This document shows positions 52,285 through 63,556 of a stretch of DNA of 64,000 nucleotides, one piece after another. Both the position numbers and the translations under genes were made by a program. Position 1 is the first letter of the stretch. Each line of letters opens with the position of its first letter. This DNA is from Coccinella septempunctata (lineage: Eukaryota; Arthropoda; Insecta; Coleoptera; Coccinellidae), in NCBI RefSeq assembly GCF_907165205.1, contig NC_058190.1, positions 10,486,001 through 10,550,000 of the forward strand. Reading direction: 5' to 3'. The notes beneath the pieces were generated by a model. It was not told the DNA's origin, made no database searches, and saw only the letters and a list, made by a program, of their open reading frames with translations.

Positions 52285-55200
52285 AGGGGAGATTGGAGGC
52301 GGAGTCGACCACATCTCCCGGAATCCTGACTCCACTGGCACCGACTACCTGTAATGATAACCGTCCGTTAGTAGAGGTCAGAATAGCCGGCAAACACTTC
52401 CGAGCACTGATAGATACCGGAGCGACCAGGAGTTTCTGCAGTCAGGCCGTATCCGACCAGTGTGAAAGTAAAGGAATCATAGGACAAACAATGCACAACA
52501 GTTTCGCCGTAATAGCGAACGGACAAACCACCGTCACACCGAAACTGTACACCACCACCGTGCAAATTTCCGATTACACACTGCCTGATTTGAAATTCTT
52601 ACTGGTACCAAACTTACCGGTTGACATTATTCTGGGGATGGATGTTCTGTCGACTTTCAAGTTTTCCGTAAATCTCAGTACCGCCGAGTGCTTTCTGGAA
52701 GGCCGTCTGATCTCGAAACCGATGACTCCTGTCGAAACCACCGCAGAAGTTCACACCGCCGAAGAACACCTGTTGGAGTTGACGGAGTCTCAGAAACAGG
52801 AGCTGGAGGAATTTCTGAAAGAAGAATTAAAGAAGTTTGAGGACGTATATGGTACAACCGACCTGATTGAACATAAGATCAAACTGAAACCGGGCACCGA
52901 ACCGATCAAACAACGATACCGACCCCTAAACCCGAAAATGCAGGAGATCTTTAATCAGGAAGTAGACCGTATGCTGGCTGAGGGAGTGATCGAACCCTCC
53001 AAGTCACCGTGGAGTTCACCGGTAGTATTGGTCAGGAAGAAAGACGGAAAATACCGTTTTTGCATCGACTTCCGTGCCGTCAACCAAGTGTCCGTAAAAG
53101 ATGCATACCCGTTGCCGTACATTTCTGGGATTCTGGATAAACTGCGTAAGGCCAAGTACATCTCCACCCTGGATCTGAAACAAGGATATTGGCAGATACC
53201 GTTAGCAAAGGAGAGCCGTCCGATTACTGCCTTCACAGTTCCAGGAAGGGGATTGTTCCAGTTCACCGTTATGCCGTTTGGTCTTCACGCTAGTCCAGCC
53301 ACATTCCAGAGATTCTTAGACACCGTTATTGGCCCAGAAATGGAACCGGAGGCGTTCGCTTACCTGGACGACATAGTTGTCCTGGGGGAGACTTTCGAGG
53401 AGCACCTGGAGAACTTAAGAGAAGTGTTCCGGCGGTTGAGAGAAGCCAATCTTCGTCTCAATCCCGAAAAGTGTGATTTTGTGCGAAAATCCCTAAAATA
53501 CCTAGGACATGTCGTTACTTCCGAAGGAATCCGTACCGACCCGGATAAAGTTTCCTCTATCGTAGCATTCCCAGCGCCGAAAACTATCCGTGAATTGCGC
53601 CGTTTTCTGGGAGTTGCTAGCTGGTACCGCCGTTTTATAGAGAACTTTTCCGATGTCGTTGCACCGTTAACTCACCTGTTAAAGAAGAAACCGCGTTGGA
53701 AGTGGGGTGAGGAACAACAAAAAGCGTTCGACCTCCTAAAACAAAAACTGACCGAATCACCGATACTGGCCTGTCCGGATTTCAATCAACCGTTCGTCCT
53801 GCAAACAGACGCCAGTGACGTAGGCCTTGGAGGAGCCCTGACCCAAGTTCTTGATGGAGAGGAAAGGGTGATCGCCTATGTCAGCCGTACCTTGAACACC
53901 GCCGAAAGAAATTACTCCGTGTCCGAAAAGGAATGTCTCGCCATTGTTTTCTCGATAGAGAAACTGCGACCATACCTGGAAGGATTTCATTTCACCGTAA
54001 TTTCCGACCACATGAGTCTGAAATGGCTGAATTCCATCAAGTCACCGTCCGGAAGAATTGCTCGATGGGCCGTTTTCCTTCAGCAATTCGACTTTGAAGT
54101 CCAATACCGGAAAGGTGCCCTGAACAAAGTCGCCGACAGTCTGTCCCGAAACCCGTTACCGTCTGTAGATTCCGTATGCCTGGCCGACGTCGAAGTTCGC
54201 TGCAGTTGGTACAACAAAAAGCTCCAAGAGGTACAAAGAGACCCAGAAGATTTCCCTGACTTCGCCGTTGAGGATGGGAAGCTGTATCGTCACTTCTGGG
54301 ACTCTTCCGACTTTACTGAAGTTGGATCCGGACAACCATGGAAGCTCTGTGTACCCACCGAACAACGACTGGAGGTCCTGAAAGAAAATCACGATTCTGA
54401 ATTAGCTGGTCACCTGGGAATCTCCAAAACCATCTCTCGGCTAGCCCGGAATTATTACTGGCCAGGGATGTTCAGAGATGTCGCAAAATACGTAAGAAAC
54501 TGCCCATCCTGTCAAAGGTACAAAGTACCACAACAGAAGACGCCTGGAAAAATGCAACCACATAGAATGACTGATGCACCGTTCCAAGAGGTCTGTACAG
54601 ATGTGGTTGGGCCACTTCCCCGTTCCAAGAAGGGAAATTCTTACGTAGTGGTGATGCAGGACCGTTTCACGAAATGGGTTGAATGCCGTCCGTTGCGGAA
54701 AGCCACCGCCAAAACCGTTTATTCAGCCCTGTATGAACAAGTTATACTCCGATATGGCTGTCCGAAGCTGGTGATATCTGACAATGGGGTACAGTATGAC
54801 AGTAGACTGTTCAAAAACAGTCTCCGAGAGCTAAACATTGCTCACCGTTTCACCCCTCCGTATACACCACAGTGCAACGCCGTAGAACGAGCCAATCGTA
54901 CGTTGAAAACTATGATAGGTCAGTTCTGTGAAGCCGACCACCGTACTTGGGATGAGAAATTAGGCGAACTAACCTTCGCCCTGAATACCGCAAAACAAGA
55001 ATCTACAGGATTCACACCGGCATTCCTGAACTATGGAAGGGAACTAACAGTTCCAAAGGCAATCTACTCGTCAAACACCCAAGACGAAGACACCGAGGAG
55101 ACAAACAGAAGCCCAGAAGAAAGTAGAGTAAATCTTACTCACCGTACAGAACAAATCCGTCATCTTCAGGAGGCCTATGAGTTTGTCAATACCAGGTTGT

Positions 55201-55469
55201 ACCGTGCATTTGAGCAGCAAGCTCACCATTACAACCTCCGTCGAAGAGAAGTTCGTTTCCATGTCGGTGATAGAGTTCTGCGCCGTGCTAATCCGTTGTC
55301 ATCCGCCGTTGATAGCTTTGCAGCCAAGTTGGCTCCGAAGTTCTCTGGTCCGTGTACCGTTGTGAAAGTGATTTCACCCGTTGTGTATGACCTGAAAGAT
55401 GACAGTGGTAAGAAAATCACCAATATTCATGTAAAGGATTTAAAACCGTTCCATCCGTCTGATCATTAG
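52116..55469 (+). CDS. pol: Gypsy pol polyprotein (protease, RT, RNase H, integrase)
   Basis: Open from 52116 (after a TGA at 52113) to 55469, in the -1 frame relative to gag and overlapping it by 169 bases; its first ATG is at 52170. Protease: FRALIDTGATRSF near 52400 (D-T-G). Reverse transcriptase: YRFCIDFRAVNQ near 53059, and AYLDDIVVLG near 53359, the YxDD-type site. RNase H: LQTDASDVGLGGAL near 53800. Integrase: H-x-H-C-C zinc site (GHLGISKTISRLARNYYW then CPSCQRYK), then DDE residues in CTDVVGPLP, VISDNGVQYDS and ERANRT (54590-54890). A C-terminal FSGPCTVVKV resembles the GPY/F module, and there is no chromodomain. All catalytic residues are present. Expression probably needs ribosomal frameshifting, but no canonical heptamer in frame was found. 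Confidence 0.93.
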   Translation, partial: PDRTTIREESVLPDTVFPMWWIWPHASRVSQATENLLFSMPEGKHSLTRLSVFGKLKGRLEAESTTSPGILTPLAPTTCNDNRPLVEVRIAGKHFRALIDTGATRSFCSQAVSDQCESKGIIGQTMHNSFAVIANGQTTVTPKLYTTTVQISDYTLPDLKFLLVPNLPVDIILGMDVLSTFKFSVNLSTAECFLEGRLISKPMTPVETTAEVHTAEEHLLELTESQKQELEEFLKEELKKFEDVYGTTDLIEHKIKLKPGTEPIKQRYRPLNPKMQEIFNQEVDRMLAEGVIEPSKSPWSSPVVLVRKKDGKYRFCIDFRAVNQVSVKDAYPLPYISGILDKLRKAKYISTLDLKQGYWQIPLAKESRPITAFTVPGRGLFQFTVMPFGLHASPATFQRFLDTVIGPEMEPEAFAYLDDIVVLGETFEEHLENLREVFRRLREANLRLNPEKCDFVRKSLKYLGHVVTSEGIRTDPDKVSSIVAFPAPKTIRELRRFLGVASWYRRFIENFSDVVAPLTHLLKKKPRWKWGEEQQKAFDLLKQKLTESPILACPDFNQPFVLQTDASDVGLGGALTQVLDGEERVIAYVSRTLNTAERNYSVSEKECLAIVFSIEKLRPYLEGFHFTVISDHMSLKWLNSIKSPSGRIARWAVFLQQFDFEVQYRKGALNKVADSLSRNPLPSVDSVCLADVEVRCSWYNKKLQEVQRDPEDFPDFAVEDGKLYRHFWDSSDFTEVGSGQPWKLCVPTEQRLEVLKENHDSELAGHLGISKTISRLARNYYWPGMFRDVAKYVRNCPSCQRYKVPQQKTPGKMQPHRMTDAPFQEVCTDVVGPLPRSKKGNSYVVVMQDRFTKWVECRPLRKATAKTVYSALYEQVILRYGCPKLVISDNGVQYDSRLFKNSLRELNIAHRFTPPYTPQCNAVERANRTLKTMIGQFCEADHRTWDEKLGELTFALNTAKQESTGFTPAFLNYGRELTVPKAIYSSNTQDEDTEETNRSPEESRVNLTHRTEQIRHLQEAYEFVNTRLYRAFEQQAHHYNLRRREVRFHVGDRVLRRANPLSSAVDSFAAKLAPKFSGPCTVVKVISPVVYDLKDDSGKKITNIHVKDLKPFHPSDH

Positions 55470-56757
55470 TAAGTACACTGTATAGCAACCGAAATAAAAG
55501 CCAACCGTACCGTTATATTGTACTGATCACCGATAATAAATGAGATACATCCGTTCTGTCCGTCTCTATTTCACCCCTCTATTACCGTTAAAAATAATAT
55601 TTATCACCGAAAATAGGTTAGTAATGGGGTACTACCGCTGCTTTCACTGAATAAGTGCCCAGGTGAGTGAAATAGAGCCTTATACTTGTATCTCCTTATT
55701 CACTGACAAAATGTACATACCTATATTTCCGCGATTCCACCATAACCGATAGATCTGACCTGGTCTACCAGTGTTGGAAGATTCTGTTCCGTACAGTTTT
55801 TGGTTGTTCTGTGCAGCTTTATTGCCACCAAACAGGACCGTCTGACTGTCATCCGGTGGGTAAGTGGTATCCCACACACCTACAACAGAAAATTCCGTTA
55901 ATTCAATGGAAAAACGGTAACCGTTACAGTTAATTCAATTTTTCTGTATTAATTGTGGGTCCGATAATAACAAGTGAGATACACCCGTCCTGTTTGTCTC
56001 TATTTCACCCCTGTGTCACTGTTAAATACAATAACCGAATAGAAAATAGCAATAGAAGGCTGACACCGCTTACACCGATATTACCAACTGGCCTGAACGG
56101 TAAGTGAAATAGAACGGTATATTTGTATCTCCTTATTCAAATTACCGACCGTACTTACCGTTTCTTCCGAAATTCCACCGTACACCCTGTTATCCCTCTG
56201 CTCCAGGATATCAGTATACTAAATGCTTTTCTCTCCTTTTTGTGCAACCTACAACTGCTGCTGACTCCAACACCATCGGAGAATTGCACCACCGTCACAG
56301 GGGGGAGCCAACGACGCTGTCCAGTATTCCAAACTACCCTGGTTGGACGATATTGGTAACTGTTAACCCCCACGACATGTGCCCGGAGCCGGCTTTGCGA
56401 AGTCCACCCTAAAATGGTTCAGAAATAACACAACGAATGACAAATCGAAATGGTACTCACTTTGAAGATTCCGTCCTGCACTGTTTCCACTATTTTCCGG
56501 CATTTCTTTCACCGATGGAAATGGAAATCGAAATTTGGAACCACCCGGCGAAATTTGACAATTGGACTTTGGAGGTTAGCTGATAGAACACAGAACTTCG
56601 ACAGATTCATCGAAAAGCGCCGTCATTGCGGACCATAGAGTGGGAGCATTAGCCGAGTATACGCCACCTGGAGTAGATTAGGTGAACTTGTTTAGTGTAA
56701 ATCCGATCTCAATCGTCTTGCCGTGAATAGTCCAACCGTTAACCGGAGCCGGGGAGA
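55470..56757 (+). other. Gypsy 3' non-coding region with a 430 bp tandem duplication
   Basis: No env or other frame. The segment from about 55527 (ccgataataaatgagataca) recurs diverged from about 55960 (ccgataataacaagtgagat), including tgtatctccttattca near 55688 and 56124. The last bases, ccggagccggggaga, are purine-rich and serve as the likely polypurine tract directly before TGTAACGAGA. Confidence 0.75.
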
Positions 56758-58993
56758 TGTAACGAGAGGGTAGTTTTCGAACCTACCCCCTCATTTTAGA
56801 ATCATTATTTTAGTTTTCATTTTTAAATAATTTTATTTTGAATTAATTTTCCGAGAAACCTTTTCGAATTTCCAATTCAGGATTCCGACATCGTTCGGAA
56901 TTGTAAACATACCGTACCGTTTTTATTCCGTTTTTATTCCCTAAAAACGATGTCGCACCGTATAAAACATCCTGAATTGGAAGATAACCGAGTTTTTTGT
57001 TCGCTAGCACAGATAAGTCGAAATTAAGACGTTTTCATCGACGCAAAATTACCGAATTTCGACTGTCGGGCACATCTGATTTCCGCACCCCCCCTGTGGG
57101 TATAAAATCAGATGTTCCCCCGCAGGCCACTTCACTTACGATTTTCACTTACATTCGACTTACGCTTGATTTGCTGTTTCATTAATCGCCTTACCTTCCG
57201 CCGTTGAATTTTATTAGAAGATTTCTTTTGAGTTTTGGGTTTCACCGTTCAGAATATAAATTTTTAGTTTTTTTTTTCTCTCTCTGTAATTATTGTGCAC
57301 CATATTGGGTGATTTTGAAATTCGCGAGTGCAAGTGGCCAAGCCAAAGGTAAGACGACACGCCGTTATTTTCTTTTATATTGGAACTTCAGCCTCCCTTC
57401 ATCCCTTTCTACCCCGGTTTCAGCTCCACTCCTACTGTTAAAGCACCCCGCTGGCGTGGATACTCAGGGGGCGCGGAGACACTTTGGAGTGGCAGAAAAC
57501 CTTCCTCTATCCCTTCCTACCCAGGGTTAAGTTCCACCCCTATTGCTAAAGCACCCCGCTGGCGTGGATACTCAGGGGGTGCGGAGGCACTCTGGAGTGG
57601 CTAACCCTCTTTCCTTCCCCGTTGTTTCGACGCTCACTTCAGTTTGTGATGAACCCCAGTTTTCTGAGGAAAATTGGAGTTCATCTTAGTGCATTTCTTT
57701 CGTTTTAAATTTCCGTCTTTGAAAATATTTTAATTCTCGAATATTCCGTACGTTCATTCCGACAGGCAGATTAAATGTAAAAAACCGGGGGATCTCAGTG
57801 AGATCCCGTAGTTGCGTTAAAAATAGACATTTTCTTCGCTGTCAGTCATGGCGTGCTACAACCCTTGGGGCAGCGAATAAAAGTCTCGAACAGGTCCGCC
57901 CTAGCCCTTGGGGTACTGAAGGGAAAGTTCCGTCAACCCCCCCTGTCCGCGTTATAAGTGTTAAGTCCGAAATCTCTTCTTTTCTGTCAATCATGGCGTG
58001 CTATAACCCTTGGGGCAGAGAATAAGAGATACCGCACGTAGTCAGTGAAGTCCCGTAGTTGCGTTAAAAATAGACATTTTCTTCGCTGTCAGTCATGGCG
58101 TGCTACAACCCTTGGGGCAGCGAATAAAAGTCTCGAACAGACCCGCCCTTATTGTGTTTCATTCCCGGAGAAATACAACTACACACCGATACCGTATAGC
58201 AAGTCCTTAGCATTCGTCAGTTCTGGTTGGCGCATTTTTATTGAACCGTTAATTTTTCACTACACCCGGTATAAATTTCATAAAGTGCTCGTGACCGGAT
58301 AAGATTTCCCGAATGTATTTTCACTTATAGAATCACTCATATCTCACATATCTCCCTTGTACATATAACTAGTTTCCGAAGGTGTGAATAAACTTTTACA
58401 TAATTCGATTTTGACTTCTTCGTTGTCGCTACTACCCTAGACAACACCGAGCTCTGTCTCTGGCTAGCAGCTACTCTGGTAGGTTTGCTATTCTTCCTAT
58501 TGAAAAGAATAGCTGGCGCTCGAGATTAAGGCTTCTCCGAGAAACGCACGTTACAAGTTGCTATCGAAGAACCCCGCTGGCGTGGACACTCAGGGGGCGA
58601 AGAGCGCAACTAGGGGTGAGCTGTTGTAAATCTGTGCCGTCGTTCATCCCCTAACCTGACTGAAGTCCGGTATCTGTCCGTCAAGTGTACGTCTCAGGTT
58701 CTGGCTGGCGAACAAGTCCGTTAACCCCCGTATAACGCTTGAGATCGGATCCCGTGCTATTCCGTCCGTCTTGTCCGTCTTTCGAATCACTGTAAAATTT
58801 AGTAGTAGTGCTATTTGTGTTCCCCTTTTCGACGAATAAAAGTTGTACACGTTGATTCTGCCTATCATTGTGAGTCGCTAACACCCTAGACACCAGGGAA
58901 CCCTGTCTCCGGCTAGTAGCTGCCGGGGTGGGTTTGCTATTCTCCCTTAAAGAATAGCTGGCGCTCGAGTCCGCCGAGGAAAACCCCGTTACA
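56758..58993 (+). repeat. 3' LTR region, 2,236 bp, composite
   Basis: Begins TGTAACGAGA and ends CCCCGTTACA. The first 430 bases match the 5' LTR, with a TATAAAA box at 57101-57107 and near-identity from about 56860 to 57150. The last 360 bases match the 5' LTR end. Between them is about 1 kb absent from the 5' LTR. It includes an internal LTR-like end, ...GCACGTTACA at 58555, directly followed by sequence like the tail of the other LTR. Hence this is either a longer LTR variant of 1,798 bp followed by part of another LTR, or an unequal recombination product. Confidence 0.75.
57804..58140 (+). repeat. Exact 90 bp repeats within the 3' LTR
   Basis: The 90 bases from tcccgtagttgcgttaaaaa at 57804-57893 recur identically at 58051-58140, 247 bases later. 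A third partial copy, atcatggcgtgctataaccc, is at about 57990. None is in the 5' LTR. Confidence 0.9.
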
Positions 58994-61976
58994 AACCCCT
59001 TGCTCATTTTTGACCAGAAAAATCGAGATTTTCGAAATCGAGTTTTTGTGCTAGGGTGGAAGCCTTGGCAATGCTGATTATAAAACCGGAAATCCCAATT
59101 GGATCAGACGAACATAACGGGAGATATCGCAGATTGAAATTTGCTATTTTTTGAAAAATGCCATTTTCCAGATGATAATTCAAACGAAGGGAGATATACT
59201 TTCGAAATTGCTCGCAAAAGATTCAGAGTGTTCGAAGACCTATATTTTCATACCAACATTTCAAATATCTGGCCTGTTTAGAAGGCAATAATTATTTTTG
59301 TTTTTCCACTTTTCATTTTCGAGTTGACTTCGAAGAGCTCTCTGGAGTGCAATTCTCTATTGAATCACCAGTTCTTTGGATTTCTAGAATCTTCGAAACA
59401 AATTCTATGCACTCCATATCCCAAGGCAGTACTAGAGCACCCTGATTTTTAGACAGAGTAGCAAATAGGTCATTTTAGGGGGGTCCAACCCCTTGCTCAT
59501 TTTTGACCCAAAAAATCGAAATTTTCGAAATCGTGTTTTCGTACTAGGGTGAAAGCCTCGTCAATGCTGATTATAAAACCGGAAATCCCAATTGGATCAG
59601 ACGAACATAACGGGAGATATCGCAGATTGAAATTTGCTATTTTTTGAAAAATGCCATTTTCCAGATGATAATTTAAACGAAGGGAGATATTCTTTCGAAA
59701 TTGCTCGCAATAGATTCAGAGTGTTCGAAGACCTATATTTTCATACCAACATTTCAAATATCTGGCCCTGTTTAAGAGAAAATAATTATTTTTGTTTTTC
59801 CACTTTTCATTTTCGAGTTGACTTCGAAGAGCTCTCTGGAGTGCAATTCTCTATTGAATCACCAACTGTTTGGATTTCTAGAATCTTGAGAACAAATTCT
59901 ATGCACTCCATATCCAAAGGCAGTACTAGAGCACCCTGATTTTCAGACAGAGTAGCAAATAGGTCATTTTAGGGGGGTCTAACCCCTTGCTCATTTTTGA
60001 CCAGAAAAATCGAGATTTTCGAAATCGAGTTTTTGTGCTATGGTGGAAGCCTTGGCAATGCTGATTATAAAACCGGAAATCCCAATTGGATCAGACGAAC
60101 ATAACGGGAGATATCGCAGATTGAAATTTGCTATTTTTTGAAAAATGCCATTTTCCAGATGATAATTTAAACGAGAGGAGATATTCTTTCGAAATTGCTC
60201 GCAATAGATTCAGAGTGTTCGAAGACCTATATTTTCATACCAAAATTTCAAATATCTGGCCTGTTTAGAAGAAAATAATTATTTTTGTTTTTCCACTTTT
60301 CATTTTCGAGTTGACTTCGAAGAGCTCTCTGGAGTGCAATTCTCTATTGAATCACCAGTTCTTTGGATTTCTAGAATCTTCAGAACAAATTCTATGCACT
60401 CCATATCCTAAGGCAGTACTAGAACACCCTGATTTTTAGACAGAGTAGCAAATAGGTCATTTTAGGGGGGTCTAACCACTTGCTCATTTTTGACCCAAAA
60501 AATCGAAATTTTCGAAATCGTGTTTTTGTGCTAGGGTGAAAGCCTCGTCAATGCTGATTATAAAACCGGAAATCCCAATTGGATCAGACGAACATAACGG
60601 GAGATATCGCAGATTGAAATTTGCAATTTTTTTGAAAAATGTCATTTTCCAGATGATAATTTAAACGAAGGGAGATATACTTTCGAATTTGCTCGCAATA
60701 GATTCAGAGTGTTCGAAGACCTATATTTTCATACCAACATTTCAAATATCTGGCCCTGTTTAAGAGAAAAAAATTATTTTTGTTTTTCCACTTTTCATTT
60801 TCGAGTTGACTTCGAAGAGCTCTCTGGAGTGCAATTCTCTATTGAATCACCAACTGTTTGGATTTCTAGAATCTTGAGAACAAATTCTATGCACTCCATA
60901 TCCTAGGGCAGTACCAGATCACCCTGATTTTTAGACAGAGTAGCGAATAGGTCATTTTAGGGGGTCCAACCCCTTGCTCATTTTTGACCCAAAAAATCGA
61001 AATTTTCGAAATCGTGTTTTTGTGCTAGGGTGGAAGCCTCCGCAATGCTGATTATAAAAGCGGAAATCCCAATTAGATCAGACGAACATAACGGGAGATA
61101 TCGCAGATTGAAATTTGCTATTTTTCGAAAAATGCCATTTTCCAGATGATAATTTAAACGAAGGGAGATATGCTTTCGAAATTGCTCGCAATAGATACAG
61201 AGTGTTCGAAGACCTACATTTTCATACCAACATTTCAAATATCTGGCCCTGTTTAAGAGAAAATAATTATTTTTGTTTTTCCACTTTTCATTTTCGAGTT
61301 GACTTCGAAGAGCTCTCTGGAGTGCAATCCTCTATTGAATCACCAGTTCTTTGGATTTCTAGAATCTTCAAAACAAATTTTATGCACTCCATATCCTAAG
61401 GCAGTACAAGAGCACCCTGATTTTTAGACATAGTAGCAAATAGGTCATTTTAGGGGGGGTCTAACCCCTTGCTCATTTTTGACCCAAAAAATCGAAATTT
61501 TCGAAATCGTGTTTTTGTGCTAGGGTGGAAGCCTTGGCAATGCTGATTATAAAACCGGAAATCCCAATTGGATCAGACGAACATAACGGGAGATATCGCA
61601 GATTGAAATTTGCAATTTTTTTGAAAAATGTCATTTTCCCGATGATAATTTGAACGAAGGGAGATATACTTTCGAAATTGCTCGCAATAGATTCAGAGTG
61701 TTCGAAGACCTATATTTTCATACCAACATTTCAAATATCTGGCCCTGTTCAAGAGAAAATAATTATTTTTGTTTTTCCACTTTTCATTTTCGAGTTGACT
61801 TCGAAGAGCTCTCTGGAGTGCAATTCTCTATTGAATCACCAGTTCTTTGGATTTCTAGAATCTTCAAAACACATTCTATGCACTCCATATCCTAAGGCAG
61901 TACTAGAGCACCCTGATTTTTAGACAGAGTAGCAAATAGGTCATTTTAGGGGTGTCTAACCCCTTGCTCATTTTTG
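58994..61976. repeat. 494 bp satellite array, six full units
   Basis: tgctcatttttgacc marks unit starts at 59001, 59494, 59988, 60481, 60975, 61470 and 61965, spacing 493-495. Units 1 and 3 share one set of variants (ccagaaaaatcgagatttt, ggcctgtttagaa, accagttctttgg), units 2 and 4 another (cccaaaaaatcgaaatttt, ggccctgtttaagag, accaactgtttgg). Units 5 and 6 form a third group. Units 2, 4, 5 and 6 keep a long open frame of about 80-100 residues (NEGRYSFEIARNRFRVFEDL); units 1 and 3 break it with a 2-base change. I do not recognise the protein and it may be incidental. The array is cut by the LTR on the left and by a LINE on the right. Confidence 0.95.
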
Positions 61977-63225
61977 ATCAACTTCCGCCGATTATAATTC
62001 CGTCTGTCAGTGAGGAAGAAATTAAGACGATTATGGATAAATTTCCTGATAAATTGACTTCTGGAGATGATCAGATTCCCTCATTGCTCAGTCGAAAGTG
62101 TAGCTCGGCGCTTGCCAGGCCTCTCCATGTCATAATAACCATCAGCCTTCTTACTTCGAACTTTCCCAATGTATGGAAGAGAGCTCGAGTTATCCCCATT
62201 TTCAAAAAAGGTGATTCATCTCTAGTAGAAAACTCTCGACCTATTTCTATTCTGCCAAATTTTGCCAAAGTGTATGAAGAGGTATTGTATTCCAGTATTT
62301 ACCATCAGGTTAAGCCACATTTGTCTTCAAGGCAGCATGGTTTCATACGAGGGAGGTCAACGATAACTAACTTGGCCACGGTGGTACAGTACATTGCTGA
62401 GTCTCTGGATGATAGTGGTCAGGTGGACGTGATATATACTGACTTTTCACGTGCTTTCGATACCATAGATCATGAATTACTACTGAGAAAACTTGCATCA
62501 TTTGGTTTCACTCCTTCTTTTCTGGGACTTATCAGTTCTTATTTGAGGGGAAGAATGAACTATTTATTCTATAATGGCTTCAAATCTTTCGAGTATGAGC
62601 TCAAGTCTGGCGTACCTCAGGGATCTAATTTAGGTCCATTGTTGTTCATTATCTTCATAAACGATCTCCTGTGCTCTCTTGGTTGCAATGCCTTGGCGTA
62701 TGCAGATGATTTGAAGCTTTACCTAAGGATATGTCGGGCTTCTGATCTCTTACTTCTACAGTCGAGTCTGGAACATGTCAATGACTGGTGTTTGCGGAAT
62801 GGTCTTATATTGAATTTGAAGAAGTGCTTTAAAGTAACATATACAAGAAAAACGCAGTCGCTCACCTTCGATTATCATGTTGGCAACCAACTAATTTCTG
62901 CTGGAGACCGCTTCCGTGACCTGGGTGTCTTATTTGACAGTGAGTTGAGCTTTGCTCCACATGTTGAGGAGACTTGTGCCGCTTCTTCCGTTAAGCTTCA
63001 GGGAGTTTGATGATCTGTCTGCTCTCAGGAGCGTTTACTTCTCGCTTGTTGTGAGTAAATTGGAGTACGCGAATTTGATATGGTTTCCAATATATGCTGT
63101 ACATCTTGCCCCTATTGAACGAGTTCAAAGAAAATTTCTGAAATACGTCTTGTTCAGAAAAACAGGCAGATACCCAGAGCGTTGTGCTGATCTATCAGCC
63201 ATAATGGGCGGGATGAGCATAGATT
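61977..63225 (+). pseudogene. LINE (Jockey/CR1-like) reverse transcriptase, 5' truncated
   Basis: The reverse transcriptase starts directly at the satellite edge: EEEIKTIMDKFPDKLTSGDD (the '.sGpD.iP' block), VWKRARVIPIFKKGDSSLVE, RPISILPNFAKVYEEVLY, HGFIRGRSTITNLATVVQYI, DFSRAFDTIDHELLLRKLAS (catalytic Asp), GVPQGSNLGPLLFIIFINDL and ALAYADDLKLYLRICRASDL (YADD). The frame is open to 63008, then a small deletion with a frameshift leads to REFDDLSALRSVYFSLVVSK and LAPIERVQRKFLKYVL, ending near 63225. Endonuclease and 3' end are missing. Despite the breaks the catalytic domain is intact in one frame of about 350 codons. Confidence 0.88.
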
Positions 63226-63509
63226 AACTTAAAATATAGATGGATCACTCTGACAAGTGGCGCCATCTATTGTTATGGTACACTAATCACAAAAAATTAT
63301 TCTAAATTTGATCGTTAGGTGTCACTGCATTTTGAGCTTTCGATCGTTATCACTCGGGAATGACCGAATCTCCGCCGAATATTCAAATGACTAATCAAGA
63401 CATCTATAGACCGACAGACTTAAATGTATTTTTGATTATCTATCAATCTACGAATTGACATAATTTTCTAATAAATTATTCAATAGACGAAGCGAAATAT
63501 CTGCAAGAA
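63226..63509. other. Probable left end of a THAP/P-like element
   Basis: Non-coding sequence with no partner repeat inside the window. By analogy with the other THAP genes here, it should contain a terminus and leader of the element starting at 63510. Confidence 0.3.
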
Positions 63510-63555
63510 TGAAGTCGTGCTGTGTTGTTGGGTGCAAAAATCGTGATGCAAGAAG
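63510..63555 (+). pseudogene. THAP first exon at window edge (partial gene)
   Basis: ATG 63510 reads MKSCCVVGCKNRDARR, the C-x(2-4)-C start of a THAP finger, and then meets a GT donor (ggtaatta) at 63556. The same exon layout (first Cys pair, then an intron) is seen at 28972, 33996 and 44435. The rest of the gene must lie at or beyond the right edge; 63557-64000 holds no recognisable THAP exon. Because the window ends, I cannot tell whether the gene is intact. Confidence 0.55.
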
Positions 63556-63556
63556 G

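Larger units (their letters stand above)
48160..58993 (+). mobile_element. Ty3/gypsy LTR retrotransposon, nearly complete
   Basis: Order: 5' LTR, tRNA-Lys-type primer site, leader, gag, pol (protease, reverse transcriptase, RNase H, integrase), a 1.3 kb non-coding tail, 3' LTR. Both coding frames are uninterrupted. There is no env frame. Long LTRs and a lysine-tRNA primer site recall Osvaldo-type elements, a suggestion only. The two LTRs differ in length (1,244 and 2,236 bp), and no target duplication is seen (tgcat on the left, aaccc on the right), so the flanks have been rearranged or the ends belong to different copies. Confidence 0.92.

Noticed and set aside
51875..52393. Minus-strand open frame across the gag-pol overlap
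   Set aside because: A shadow of two overlapping real frames on the plus strand, with no motif of its own.
48160..58993. An env gene making this an errantivirus
   Set aside because: The 1.3 kb between pol and the 3' LTR has no frame of useful length and consists of diverged tandem copies.
58994..61976. CRISPR-like array
   Set aside because: Units of 494 bp without unique spacers in a eukaryotic sequence are satellite DNA.
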